Shown: positions 8,800-17,068 of the stretch, piece after piece | Layout of the letters: every line of letters begins with the position of its first letter | Position numbering within the stretch: the first letter of the stretch is position 1 | Assembly (NCBI RefSeq): GCF_009720835.1 | Contig: NZ_WNKZ01000050.1 | Coordinates: 1 to 44,183 of the forward strand | Direction: 5' to 3' | Length of the DNA stretch: 44,183 bases | Origin: Pseudoduganella buxea | GTDB lineage: Bacteria; Pseudomonadota; Gammaproteobacteria; Burkholderiales; Burkholderiaceae_D | Position numbers and translations under genes: made by a program | The notes under the pieces: model-generated | What the model was told of the DNA's origin: nothing | Database searches by the model: none | Seen by the model: the letters and a program-made list of their open reading frames with translations, nothing else

Positions 8800-9252
8800 T
8801 CACAGCGTGGCCTGCACGACGCGCTGGACATAATCGAGGCCCGGCGCAGGATTCGGGCACGCCCCCGCCGCCGTGGGCTGGTTGCAGGCCGTGGCCGTGA
8901 TGCGCACGGGGGCTAGGTCGGTGACGCCGTCATTCATCAAGAGGGCCGTGCGGCTGCACGTGACGGTGACGGTAAACGGCGCCAGCGGCGCCGGCATCAC
9001 CACGTTTTCGGCCACGCCCGTGCAGATGTTGGCGGCGCTGGCGAGCCGGTGCATCGACACGTCCACGCCCGTGCGGGCCGCCTCGTAGGCACGCGCGCCC
9101 AATATCTCGTAGGCCGAACTGGTGTGCTGCGCCGTCGTCAACGTGACGATGGCCGCGCCGATGCCGGACAGCACCACCAGCAGGAAGATGGCGGTGACGA
9201 TGGATACGCCACGGCTGCGGCGCAGGCGGCGCGCGACGGACGAACCCTTCAT
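8800..9252 (-). CDS. mshP: MSHA minor pilin-like protein MshP
   Basis: A 150-residue protein with a basic leader (MKGSSVARRLRRSRG) and a hydrophobic helix beginning VSIVTAIFLLVVLSGIGAA. The leader ends in Gly as in prepilins, but the usual Glu at +5 is a Thr, as is common in MshP/PilX/GspK-type tip subunits. It lies between mshO (ATGA overlap) and mshQ, the standard MshP position. It probably sits at the pilus tip or in the initiation complex. Confidence 0.82.
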   Translation of the reverse strand: MKGSSVARRLRRSRGVSIVTAIFLLVVLSGIGAAIVTLTTAQHTSSAYEILGARAYEAARTGVDVSMHRLASAANICTGVAENVVMPAPLAPFTVTVTCSRTALLMNDGVTDLAPVRITATACNQPTAAGACPNPAPGLDYVQRVVQATL

Positions 9253-10079
9253 GGCAGGTTCTCCACCTGGGTCTGGCGCACGAGGCTGACGGTTTCGCCG
9301 CCGGTGGACGTCAGTTGGAGCGATGCCGTCACCAGCGACGTGCCGGCCTGGGTAGGCAGGGGCAGGTTGCGGAAGGCGCAGGTGGCGCGGTCGGCCAGCA
9401 GGGCTTCCGGGCCCAGCGCGTTGATATCGGCGACGCCGGACTTGGGGATGGTCCGCGTGAAATGGCGCACCAGCCTGTTGTTATTGCACAAATATGTCAC
9501 GGTGCCGGCGGCGATGCGGAAGCGGTAAGGGGGTGGTGCCGCTGCCGCCAACGGCAAGCCCCCGGCCAAGGTGACGCGGTTGCCGGCAATGGCCGTGATG
9601 GACACGACGTTGTTGCGGTTCAGCGCATACACATTGGCCGGCGCCGCGCCCGTGTTGTTGATCACCAGCAGGTCATCCGGCACGATGGCGGCGCGTCCCG
9701 TCGGTGCCGGGCCGACGATATCGAACTGGGTCGATGCGCCGTCGAAGCGCAGCGGGAGCACGCCCGCCGGTGGGAGATTGTTGACGTCGACATAGCGCCC
9801 GCCCGCCTTGGTCAGAACGAACTGCAGCGCCGTATTGCCGTTGGCAACGACCACGCTGTTCGGCAAGGCCAGGCGCAGCTCGCGGTTGATGCGGCCCAGC
9901 GCCGTGTCGGCCGTGTCGGCCAGCGCGATGCGGGCAGCCGTGTCGACATGGCTCTGTACGGGCAGGCGGATGAACACGGCAACGAAGGACGCGACAATGC
10001 CCGTGATGACGATGACGACGATGGCCTCGACCAGGGTGAAGCCGCGCTGGCGGCGCGAGAGTTCTGTCATGGCCGTCAT
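9249..10079 (-). CDS. mshO: MSHA minor prepilin MshO
   Basis: A 276-residue type IV prepilin: leader MTAMTELSRRQRG, then FTLVEAIVVIVITGIVAS, with the conserved Glu at +5 and a hydrophobic N-terminal helix. It is longer than a major pilin, as minor pilins of this type usually are. The position in mshA-C-D-O-P-Q identifies it as MshO. The ATG at 10079 overlaps the mshD stop as ATGA; an internal ATG three codons later (10070) would only shorten the leader. A separate prepilin peptidase must process it. Confidence 0.85.
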   Translation of the reverse strand: MTAMTELSRRQRGFTLVEAIVVIVITGIVASFVAVFIRLPVQSHVDTAARIALADTADTALGRINRELRLALPNSVVVANGNTALQFVLTKAGGRYVDVNNLPPAGVLPLRFDGASTQFDIVGPAPTGRAAIVPDDLLVINNTGAAPANVYALNRNNVVSITAIAGNRVTLAGGLPLAAAAPPPYRFRIAAGTVTYLCNNNRLVRHFTRTIPKSGVADINALGPEALLADRATCAFRNLPLPTQAGTSLVTASLQLTSTGGETVSLVRQTQVENLP

Positions 10080-10606
10080 CGGATACGGTAGCTGGCCAGC
10101 ACGGTGCTGCTGCCGCCGTAGGTGACGGCGATGCTGATCAAGGCAGTGGCGCCGGCCGTCACGCCGTTGAACGGGTTCGGCTGCGTGATCGTCACGGTGG
10201 CCGCGTACCCTGGTGGAAAGGCATTATTGGCGGCATCGGCGGCATATGCCCGGGGCGTGCCGTAGGCGGTGACGTAGTCGTTCACATTGTCGAACGGGCG
10301 CGCGTTATTGCCCGCCTCGGGACCGACATTGTCCGGGATCGTACAGGCGACGGCAGGAATGGCGCCGTAGTTCGGATCGTTGACATCGCACAGGGCCATG
10401 CCGGCCGAGCGGATTTCGTTCATCAGGCCTTCGGCGATGGCCAGGGCCTGCTTCTGGCGGATCGGGTCGGCGCTGCGGGCCGTGCTCAAGGCGATCACCT
10501 GCAGCACGCCGACGACGGCCACGGTGACGATGACGATGAAGATGATCAGTTCGATCATCGTCAGCCCGCGCTGGCGCACCAGCTGCACCGGTGCCTTAAT
10601 GGACAT
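10076..10606 (-). CDS. mshD: MSHA minor prepilin MshD
   Basis: A 176-residue prepilin: leader MSIKAPVQLVRQRG, then LTMIELIIFIVIVTVAVVG with Glu at +5. The first mature residue is Leu instead of the usual Phe. The start at 10606 lies inside the end of mshC (11-base overlap) and is the only one that places a short basic leader before the cleavage site; the open frame upstream of it is a shadow of mshC. The order C-D-O is that of other MSHA loci. Confidence 0.85.
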   Translation of the reverse strand: MSIKAPVQLVRQRGLTMIELIIFIVIVTVAVVGVLQVIALSTARSADPIRQKQALAIAEGLMNEIRSAGMALCDVNDPNYGAIPAVACTIPDNVGPEAGNNARPFDNVNDYVTAYGTPRAYAADAANNAFPPGYAATVTITQPNPFNGVTAGATALISIAVTYGGSSTVLASYRIR

Positions 10607-11201
10607 ACCCGGTGGCTGCCTCGATCCGTGTCGCCAGCACGATGCCGTTGCCGCTGACCTGTACGACCAGCGTGGCGAAGGTGGAAACAAGCGTGGGCTG
10701 GACATCGGCAAGGGCAAATGGGGTCCCGGCTGGATCGAAATAGAAGGTGGGGTGGGCCGTGACAGCCAGCCCGGCGGGCACGCCTTCGCAGGCCCACCGG
10801 GCGTTATTGCAGTGCAGGCGCGTGGCCGCGCTATCGCTGCTGTTGCCCCCGGGCGACTGTACCAGATTCGCCGCCGTACACGCCGCATCGTAGCAAAGGG
10901 CCACGCTGCTGCCGTTCAGCCGCACGAACACGCTGCGGTTCTGGGCGATGGCCAGTTTCTGGCCGTAGCGGATCAGGGAGCCGACCTGGTTCGAATACCC
11001 GGCCGCGTCGTAGGTGGAACGGTTGAAGAAGCGCTGCGACGCGAAGGCGGCAAGGATGCCGACGACGACGAGGACGATGACCAGTTCCACCAAGGTAAAA
11101 CCCGACTGGCCGGTTTTGCTGCCGGACAGTCGGGCCGGTGTCACTTGGGCGTTGGCGCAGGTCACGTGGCGGTCGGTGGCCGCCCCATCGGGGCGGCCCA
11201 T
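10596..11201 (-). CDS. mshC: MSHA minor prepilin MshC
   Basis: A prepilin of about 201 residues with GFTLVELVIVLVVVGILAAF: Gly at -1, Phe at +1 and Glu at +5. The start is uncertain. The ATG at 11201, five bases after the mshA stop, gives an unusually long 34-residue leader whose first codons fall in a perfect hairpin. A GTG at 11165, past the hairpin, gives a 22-residue leader but has no clear ribosome-binding site. It is probably a tip or initiation subunit of the MSHA pilus. It lies between mshA and mshD as expected. Confidence 0.82.
   Translation of the reverse strand: MGRPDGAATDRHVTCANAQVTPARLSGSKTGQSGFTLVELVIVLVVVGILAAFASQRFFNRSTYDAAGYSNQVGSLIRYGQKLAIAQNRSVFVRLNGSSVALCYDAACTAANLVQSPGGNSSDSAATRLHCNNARWACEGVPAGLAVTAHPTFYFDPAGTPFALADVQPTLVSTFATLVVQVSGNGIVLATRIEAATGYVH
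11178..11198 (-). terminator. Perfect hairpin between mshA and mshC
   Basis: GGCCGCCCC and GGGGCGGCC are exact 9-bp complementary arms with a 3-base loop, only 9 bases past the mshA stop codon. There is no T-run after it, so it is not a classic intrinsic terminator. It may cut read-through and protect the 3' end of the mshA message, so that the major pilin is made in excess over the minor pilins. Confidence 0.4.
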
Positions 11202-11206
11202 GACTA

Positions 11207-11671
11207 TCAGCAGGAAGCCAGGGCCGGAGCCGCGCCGACCACGGGTGCGGCGGTCGCGGTGGCTTGCGTGTAGGTGAACTGGCAGCTGGACTTGCCCGTT
11301 TCCTCGACGGTGGTGACACCGGCCGCATGGGTGATCTTGTAATCGCCGCTCAGGCCAGCGGCGGCAACGATGCCGGTCGCCGACGCGGACGGGTAGCCGT
11401 TCGTCATGTCGATCGCTGCGCCTTCCAGCGTCACGGTGGCGGGGGCGTTGCCGCGGACCAGCCACTCGCCATGGGAGATCGACATCGCGCTCAGTACGGA
11501 GCCGCGGGCGGCGGCCATCTTGGCCACGCGGGCATCGTCGCCCATGTCGGCGAAACGGGGCAGCGCTGTGGCGGCCAGGATGCCGAGGATGACGATGACG
11601 ACGATCAGTTCGATCAGGGTGAAACCGGCTTGCTTGGCACGGCTCAGCGAACCCACTTGTTTGAATTGCAT
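11207..11671 (-). CDS. mshA: MSHA major pilin MshA
   Basis: A 154-residue type IVa-like prepilin. The 16-residue leader MQFKQVGSLSRAKQAG is followed by FTLIELIVVIVILGILAATA, with Glu at +5, as in MshA. Two cysteines, Cys130 and the last residue Cys154, could form the C-terminal disulfide loop of type IV pilins. A good ribosome-binding site (GGAG, five bases of spacing before ATTCAAATG-like context) precedes the ATG. The 65-bp gap after mshF leaves room for its own promoter, and the hairpin after the stop may further raise its level. Only one mshA-like gene is present; mshB was not found. Confidence 0.93.
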   Translation of the reverse strand: MQFKQVGSLSRAKQAGFTLIELIVVIVILGILAATALPRFADMGDDARVAKMAAARGSVLSAMSISHGEWLVRGNAPATVTLEGAAIDMTNGYPSASATGIVAAAGLSGDYKITHAAGVTTVEETGKSSCQFTYTQATATAAPVVGAAPALASC

Positions 11672-11736
11672 TTGAATCTCCAGCGTAAAGAAAGTAATTT
11701 GCGACGGCAGCTACACGAGGATGATTTGCATTCTGG

Positions 11737-12249
11737 TCAACCGTCTACCTGGGTCAGGGCGACACTGCCAACGAGTGGTTGTGTCCCTGGCGGCTTGGCG
11801 TTGTTCGTGGGCAAGCGAGTGAATTTTATCGTGAACGCCCACTGTGTCGGTGTTCCCGTATGAAAACTTTTCTTTCCCGTGAATAGATAAACAAGTTTCT
11901 GTTGTTTTCTGTCGAAATACCAGCTTCCCGGTGCCAGGGCTTGCTCATCCGGCTTGTCGAATTCGCCCCGATACGACGCCGGCGGCGTTTGCAACAGTGC
12001 CATCGGGTTCGAGCCGACCAGTGCGGCGACGGCCGCCGCGTCGCCGGCGATCTCTGCCTGCAGCACGCGCACCAGCAGCAGGCTGCGCAAAGTTGCCACC
12101 TGCCGGGTGACGTCGGCGTGCTCCGCTTCGGCCTGGTAGCGCTGCACCCGGTCCAGCAGCACGGCCGCCAGGATGGCAAAGACGCCGGCGCAGACGGCCA
12201 GTTCGAACAGCGACGCGCCCCGCTGCCGGCGGCGGGCGTCGGCCCTCAT
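11737..12249 (-). CDS. mshF: MSHA biogenesis protein MshF (prepilin-like)
   Basis: A 170-residue protein following mshG with a TGATG overlap at 12249, which fixes the start. The N-terminus MRADARRRQRG followed by ASLFELAVCAGVFAILAAVL looks like a prepilin leader and helix, with Gly at -1 and Glu at +5, though Ala replaces Phe at +1. The remainder is a small soluble domain (residues about 35-170). In MSHA loci this position is mshF, a protein of unknown role; here the sequence suggests it may be processed as a minor pilin. Confidence 0.78.
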   Translation of the reverse strand: MRADARRRQRGASLFELAVCAGVFAILAAVLLDRVQRYQAEAEHADVTRQVATLRSLLLVRVLQAEIAGDAAAVAALVGSNPMALLQTPPASYRGEFDKPDEQALAPGSWYFDRKQQKLVYLFTGKKSFHTGTPTQWAFTIKFTRLPTNNAKPPGTQPLVGSVALTQVDG

Positions 12250-13475
12250 CACTTGCGCAGGGCGACCCGCCCCAGGTCCCAGATGGGCAGGAAGATGCCC
12301 AGCGCCAGCACCAGCACCATGGCGCCCAGGAAGGCAATCAGGATCGGTTCGATCTGCGAGGCCAGGGTCTTCAGTTCGTAGTCCACTTCGCGCTCGTACA
12401 TCTGGGCGATCTCGTCCATCAGGTCGTCCAGCGAACCGGATTCCTCGCCCACGGCGATCATCTGCAGCACGATGGGCGTGAAGATGCCGGCCGTCACGGC
12501 CGTACGAAGGATGCTTTCGCCCCGCTCGACGCTGTCGCGCATGGCCTCGACCCGTTGTGACAGGTAGGCATTGTCCACCGTCTGCGACACCACCGTCAGC
12601 GCCTGCACGATGGGCACGCCGCTGCGGGCGGCCAGCGAGAAGCTGCGGGCGAAGCGGGCCATGGTTGCCTTGTGGACGATCTTGCCCGCCACGGGCAGCC
12701 GCAGCTTCCACCGGTCCCATTTCAGGCGCCCTTCCACCGTGTTCATCCAGCCACGGATGCCGAAGAAGACGCCCACCGCCCCACCCAGCAGCAGATACCA
12801 GTAATTGATCGTGAAGTTGGAGCCGGCGATCAGCAGCCGCGTCATCAGCGGCAGCTCGGCATTGAAGCTTTCGAACACCTTGACGAACTGGGGGATGACG
12901 AACACGTTGACAATGATCATCGCCGCCACCATCGCGATGACGACGAACATGGGGTAGCGCACGGCGCTCTTGACGCGCGAGCGCATTTCCCTGTCGAATT
13001 CCAGGTGCTCGAACAGGCGCAGCATCACTTCGTCGAGCCGGCCCGTCATTTCGCCCACCCGCACCATGGACAAATAGAAGTTATTGAACACGCCGGGGTG
13101 GCGCCGCATGGCCGCCGACAGCTCGCGCCCCGCATCGAGCGATTCGCGCAGGTCGCGGATGACCTTGCCGAAGGATTTCGAGATGGCCGATTCCTGCAGG
13201 CCGGCCAGGCCGCGCATGATGGGTACGCCCGACTTGAGCAGGGTGTACATCTGGCGCGAGAACAGCTGCACGTCCAGCGGCGTCACGGCCTTTTCCGTCA
13301 GGCGGGCCCAGATCCCCTCGACGTCGCTGGCAGGCTGGCGCGTGGCCGTGATCTCCACCGGCGTGGCGCCGGTGCCCATCAGCTGGTCGGCGCAGGCGCC
13401 CTGATCGGCTGCTTCCAGCACGCCCTGCAGCAGCTCGCCCTTGCCGTTGCGCGCCTTGTATGCGAAAAATGGCAT
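12249..13475 (-). CDS. mshG: MSHA inner-membrane platform protein MshG (GspF/PilC family)
   Basis: A 408-residue GspF/PilC-family protein that forms the inner-membrane platform on which the assembly ATPase acts. It has two repeated GspF domains (about 70-195 and 270-395), each followed by strongly hydrophobic segments (about 170-195, 220-245 and 375-400). The motif VGEESGSLDDLMDEIAQMYE is typical of the family. The gene overlaps mshE as TAATG and mshF as TGATG, giving the conserved E-G-F order. Confidence 0.93.
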   Translation of the reverse strand: MPFFAYKARNGKGELLQGVLEAADQGACADQLMGTGATPVEITATRQPASDVEGIWARLTEKAVTPLDVQLFSRQMYTLLKSGVPIMRGLAGLQESAISKSFGKVIRDLRESLDAGRELSAAMRRHPGVFNNFYLSMVRVGEMTGRLDEVMLRLFEHLEFDREMRSRVKSAVRYPMFVVIAMVAAMIIVNVFVIPQFVKVFESFNAELPLMTRLLIAGSNFTINYWYLLLGGAVGVFFGIRGWMNTVEGRLKWDRWKLRLPVAGKIVHKATMARFARSFSLAARSGVPIVQALTVVSQTVDNAYLSQRVEAMRDSVERGESILRTAVTAGIFTPIVLQMIAVGEESGSLDDLMDEIAQMYEREVDYELKTLASQIEPILIAFLGAMVLVLALGIFLPIWDLGRVALRK

Positions 13476-15178
13476 TACTCTTCCTGCTGGTTACTGATGC
13501 GCATGGCCTCGGCGATGGTCGTGCGGCCCTGGATCACCAGTTGCACGGCGTGGCGGCGCAGGGTCTGGCCTGCCATGGCCTGCCCGGCCGCCTTCAGGAA
13601 GTTGGCCGGGTCCGGATCGTTGGCGGCATCGACGACGGCGCTCGTCATTTCCAGCAGCTCGTAGACGCCGGTACGGCCCCGATAGCCCATGCCATTGCAA
13701 TGGGAGCAGCCCTTGCCGTGAAAATATTTCGCCATGCCCACCTTGTCGTTCAGTTCCAGGCGCAGCCATTCCAGCTCCGTCGGCGTGGGCGTGTACTCGG
13801 TGGTGCAGCTTTCGCAAATGACGCGCAGCAGCCGCTGGGCCAGCACGGCCTGCAGGGAGCTGGCCACCATGTAGCGCGGCACGCCCATGTCCATCAGCCG
13901 CAACGGCGTGCTGGCGGCGTCGTTCGTGTGCAGGGTCGACAGCACCAGGTGGCCCGTCATGGCGGCGCGCAGGCCGATCTGGGCCGTTTCCTGGTCGCGC
14001 ATCTCGCCCACCAGCACGATATCCGGGTCCTGGCGCAGGGCCGAGCGCAGCACACGGGCAAAGTCGAGCTCGATCTTCTCGTTGACCTGCACCTGGTTGA
14101 TGCCGGGCAGCCGGTACTCGACGGGGTCTTCCACCGTGATGAGCTTTTTCTCCACGGAGTTCAGTTCCGCCAGTGCGCTGTAGAGCGTCGTCGTCTTGCC
14201 CGAGCCCGTCGGGCCCGTCACCAGCACGAGCCCGTTGGGGCGCTGCACGATGGCGCGGAATTTCTCCATCATGGGCCGTGGCATGCCGATCGCGTCCAGG
14301 CGCAGGTTGGTGTTGCCCTGGCTCAGGAGTCGCATGACGATGGATTCGCCGAACTGCGTCGGCATCGTCGAAATACGCACATCGATGCGGGTGCTCTTCA
14401 CGCGCACGGCGAAGCGGCCGTCCTGCGGCAGGCGCTTCTCGGAAATATCCAGGTCGCTCATCAGCTTCAGGCGCAGCGCCAGCGCCGGCGCGATCTTGAT
14501 GTCGGCCTGGGTCTGCAGGTGCAGCACGCCGTCGATGCGAAAGCGGATGTGCAGGCGGTTTTCCTGGGGCTCGATATGGATGTCCGAGGCCCGCACCTGG
14601 GCCGCGTCGTCGAACACGGACTGCAGCAGCTTGACGACGGGCGCCTCTTCCAGCCCCGGGTTGACGGCCAGCGCGCCGAAGTCGACGGACACATCGCCCA
14701 TCTCCTGCTCCAGCTCGCGCGCCAGGTCCGTGATGTCCTCGGTGCGGCGGTAGATGCGGTCGATGGCGGCCAGCACTTCCGTCTCGTTGACGACGGCCAG
14801 CTCGATGTTCTGCTTCACCAGCCGGGCGATCTCGTCGTAGGCGAACAGGTCGGTGGGGTCGGACATGCCCACCAGCAGCGCGCCATGGCGGTCTTCCAGC
14901 ACGAGCGCGCGGAAGCGGCGGGCCTGGGTTTCCGGCAGGAGCCGCACCAGGTCGGCGTTGATATTGTAGAACTTCAGGTTGATATAGGGGATGTTCAGCT
15001 GGCGCGCCAGCGCGCCCGCGATCTGCTCCTCGGTAACATAGCCGCTGTCGATGAACACGCGGCCCAGCTTGCGTCCGCTGCGTTTCTGCTCCGCCAAAGC
15101 CAGGCCCAGCTGTTCTTCCGACAGCAGCTTCTGCTGCACCAGGATTTCGCCCAGTCTTACCTTCTCTGGCCTTGCCAT
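13475..15178 (-). CDS. mshE: MSHA assembly ATPase MshE with MshEN (c-di-GMP) domain
   Basis: A 567-residue GspE/PilB-family ATPase that powers pilus extension. The N-terminus holds two tandem MshEN motifs (residues 8-31 and 37-60, RLG...Q and KLG...Q), the known c-di-GMP-binding element of MshE. The ATPase half has a Walker A GPTGSGKTTTL at about 320-330, a Walker B near QDPDIVLVGEMRD and a C-terminal tetracysteine zinc site (CESC and CSHC). A strong ribosome-binding site, AGAGGAA, lies 8 bases before the ATG, and a good sigma-70-like promoter is at 15211-15239. Pilus extension is therefore probably controlled by c-di-GMP, as in Vibrio MshE. Confidence 0.95.
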   Translation of the reverse strand: MARPEKVRLGEILVQQKLLSEEQLGLALAEQKRSGRKLGRVFIDSGYVTEEQIAGALARQLNIPYINLKFYNINADLVRLLPETQARRFRALVLEDRHGALLVGMSDPTDLFAYDEIARLVKQNIELAVVNETEVLAAIDRIYRRTEDITDLARELEQEMGDVSVDFGALAVNPGLEEAPVVKLLQSVFDDAAQVRASDIHIEPQENRLHIRFRIDGVLHLQTQADIKIAPALALRLKLMSDLDISEKRLPQDGRFAVRVKSTRIDVRISTMPTQFGESIVMRLLSQGNTNLRLDAIGMPRPMMEKFRAIVQRPNGLVLVTGPTGSGKTTTLYSALAELNSVEKKLITVEDPVEYRLPGINQVQVNEKIELDFARVLRSALRQDPDIVLVGEMRDQETAQIGLRAAMTGHLVLSTLHTNDAASTPLRLMDMGVPRYMVASSLQAVLAQRLLRVICESCTTEYTPTPTELEWLRLELNDKVGMAKYFHGKGCSHCNGMGYRGRTGVYELLEMTSAVVDAANDPDPANFLKAAGQAMAGQTLRRHAVQLVIQGRTTIAEAMRISNQQEE

Positions 15179-15210
15179 AACTAATGTTCCTCTAAATCAA
15201 GTATCGGCGC

Positions 15211-15239
15211 ATTGTATGCTCATTGTGCCCGAAGGTCAT
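15211..15239 (-). promoter_or_regulatory. Candidate sigma-70 promoter for the msh operon
   Basis: On the minus strand a -35 ATGACC (4 of 6 matches) and a -10 TACAAT (5 of 6) are separated by exactly 17 bp. Transcription would start about 25 bases before the mshE ATG. It lies in the 127-bp region shared with the divergent second operon. I see no equally good promoter in the other direction. Confidence 0.5.
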
Positions 15240-15305
15240 TGCAAGCTAGCGCACTCCGTCTGATCTTTGCTACAGTGGCGGATCGTCACTATTTGATTGT
15301 CTGAC

Positions 15306-16018
<713 letters not shown>

Positions 16019-16022
<4 letters not shown>

Positions 16023-17068
16023 GTACCGTCTACCTGCAGCACTTCGGCCTGCAACGGGCGCCGTTCTCGATCACGCCGAATCCCGCCTTCTTCTATGGCG
16101 GCCACAGCCGTGCGGACATGCTGGACGCCATGCTGTATGCCGTCACGCAGGGCGAAGGCATCATCAAGGTCACGGGCGAAGTGGGCAGCGGCAAGACCAT
16201 GCTGTGCCGCATGCTGGCCGGCCGCCTGCCGCCCCGCATCGATGCCATCTACCTCGTCAATCCCCGCCTCGACCCGGACGGCGTGCTGTTTGCCATCGCC
16301 GCCGAACTGGGGCTGGACGCAGCCGGCCGGCGCGCCGACGAAGTGCTGCGCCTGCTGAACGGGGAGCTGATCGCCCGCCATGCACGGGGCCGCCAGGTGG
16401 TACTGCTGGTCGAGGAGGCCCAGGCCATGCCGCTCGACACGCTCGAGGCCGTCCGCCTGCTGACGAACCTGGAAACGTCGAGCCACAAGCTGCTGCAGAT
16501 CGTGCTGTTCGGCCAGCCCGAGCTGGACGAGCACCTGGCGCTGCCCGCCATGCGCCAGTTGTCCGAACGGATCACCCACAGTTTCTTCGTGCCGCCGCTG
16601 CCGCGCGAGCTCGTTCCCGCCTTCCTGCTGTGCCGCCTGCGCGCGGCAGGGTATACTGGGGGCGCCCTGTTCAGCAATGCGGCCGTGCGGCGCATTGCCC
16701 GGGCTTCCGGCGGCATCATCCGGCGCATCAATATCATTGCCGACAAGGCGATGATGGCGGCGTTTGCCGAGGATGCCGTGGCCGTGCGCGACCGGCATGT
16801 GCGGCTGGCCGTGGCCGAATGCCGTTTCGCCGCGCCGGCGGGCCGGCGGCCGGCATGGCTGGCCGCAAGCGTGGCCGCGGCAGGCGCGGCGGCCCTTCTG
16901 CTGTGGCTGGCATGGCCGCTGCGGGCACATGCCGATTCGCTGCCGCCCATCCCGGCGCCGGCATGGGCAAACGGCCACGATGCACAAACACAATTGATGT
17001 TTGACGCGATTTGTAAGATGATTATTGCCTTTACAGCAAATCAACACCACTCGGCACACAATGAATAA
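16019..17068 (+). CDS. ExeA/MshM-family ATPase, second cluster
   Basis: A 349-residue paralogue of mshM: the same opening (LQHFGLQRAPFSITPNPAFF), a Walker A GEVGSGKT at 53-60, and a membrane helix at about 280-300. The Walker B reads VVLLVEEAQ, with Glu132 where MshM has Asp. After the membrane segment there are only about 50 residues, with no peptidoglycan-binding domain. It probably helps insert or position the secretin encoded next, whose start overlaps its last codons. The last 75 bases are noticeably AT-rich compared with the surroundings and contain a promoter-like sequence. Confidence 0.88.
17001..17028 (+). promoter_or_regulatory. Weak internal promoter candidate before the secretin gene
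   Basis: TTGACG (5 of 6 matches to -35) and TATTGC (3 of 6 to -10) are 16 bp apart within the AT-rich tail of the ExeA-like gene, about 35 bases before the secretin ATG. The -10 is poor, so this is tentative. Confidence 0.2.
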
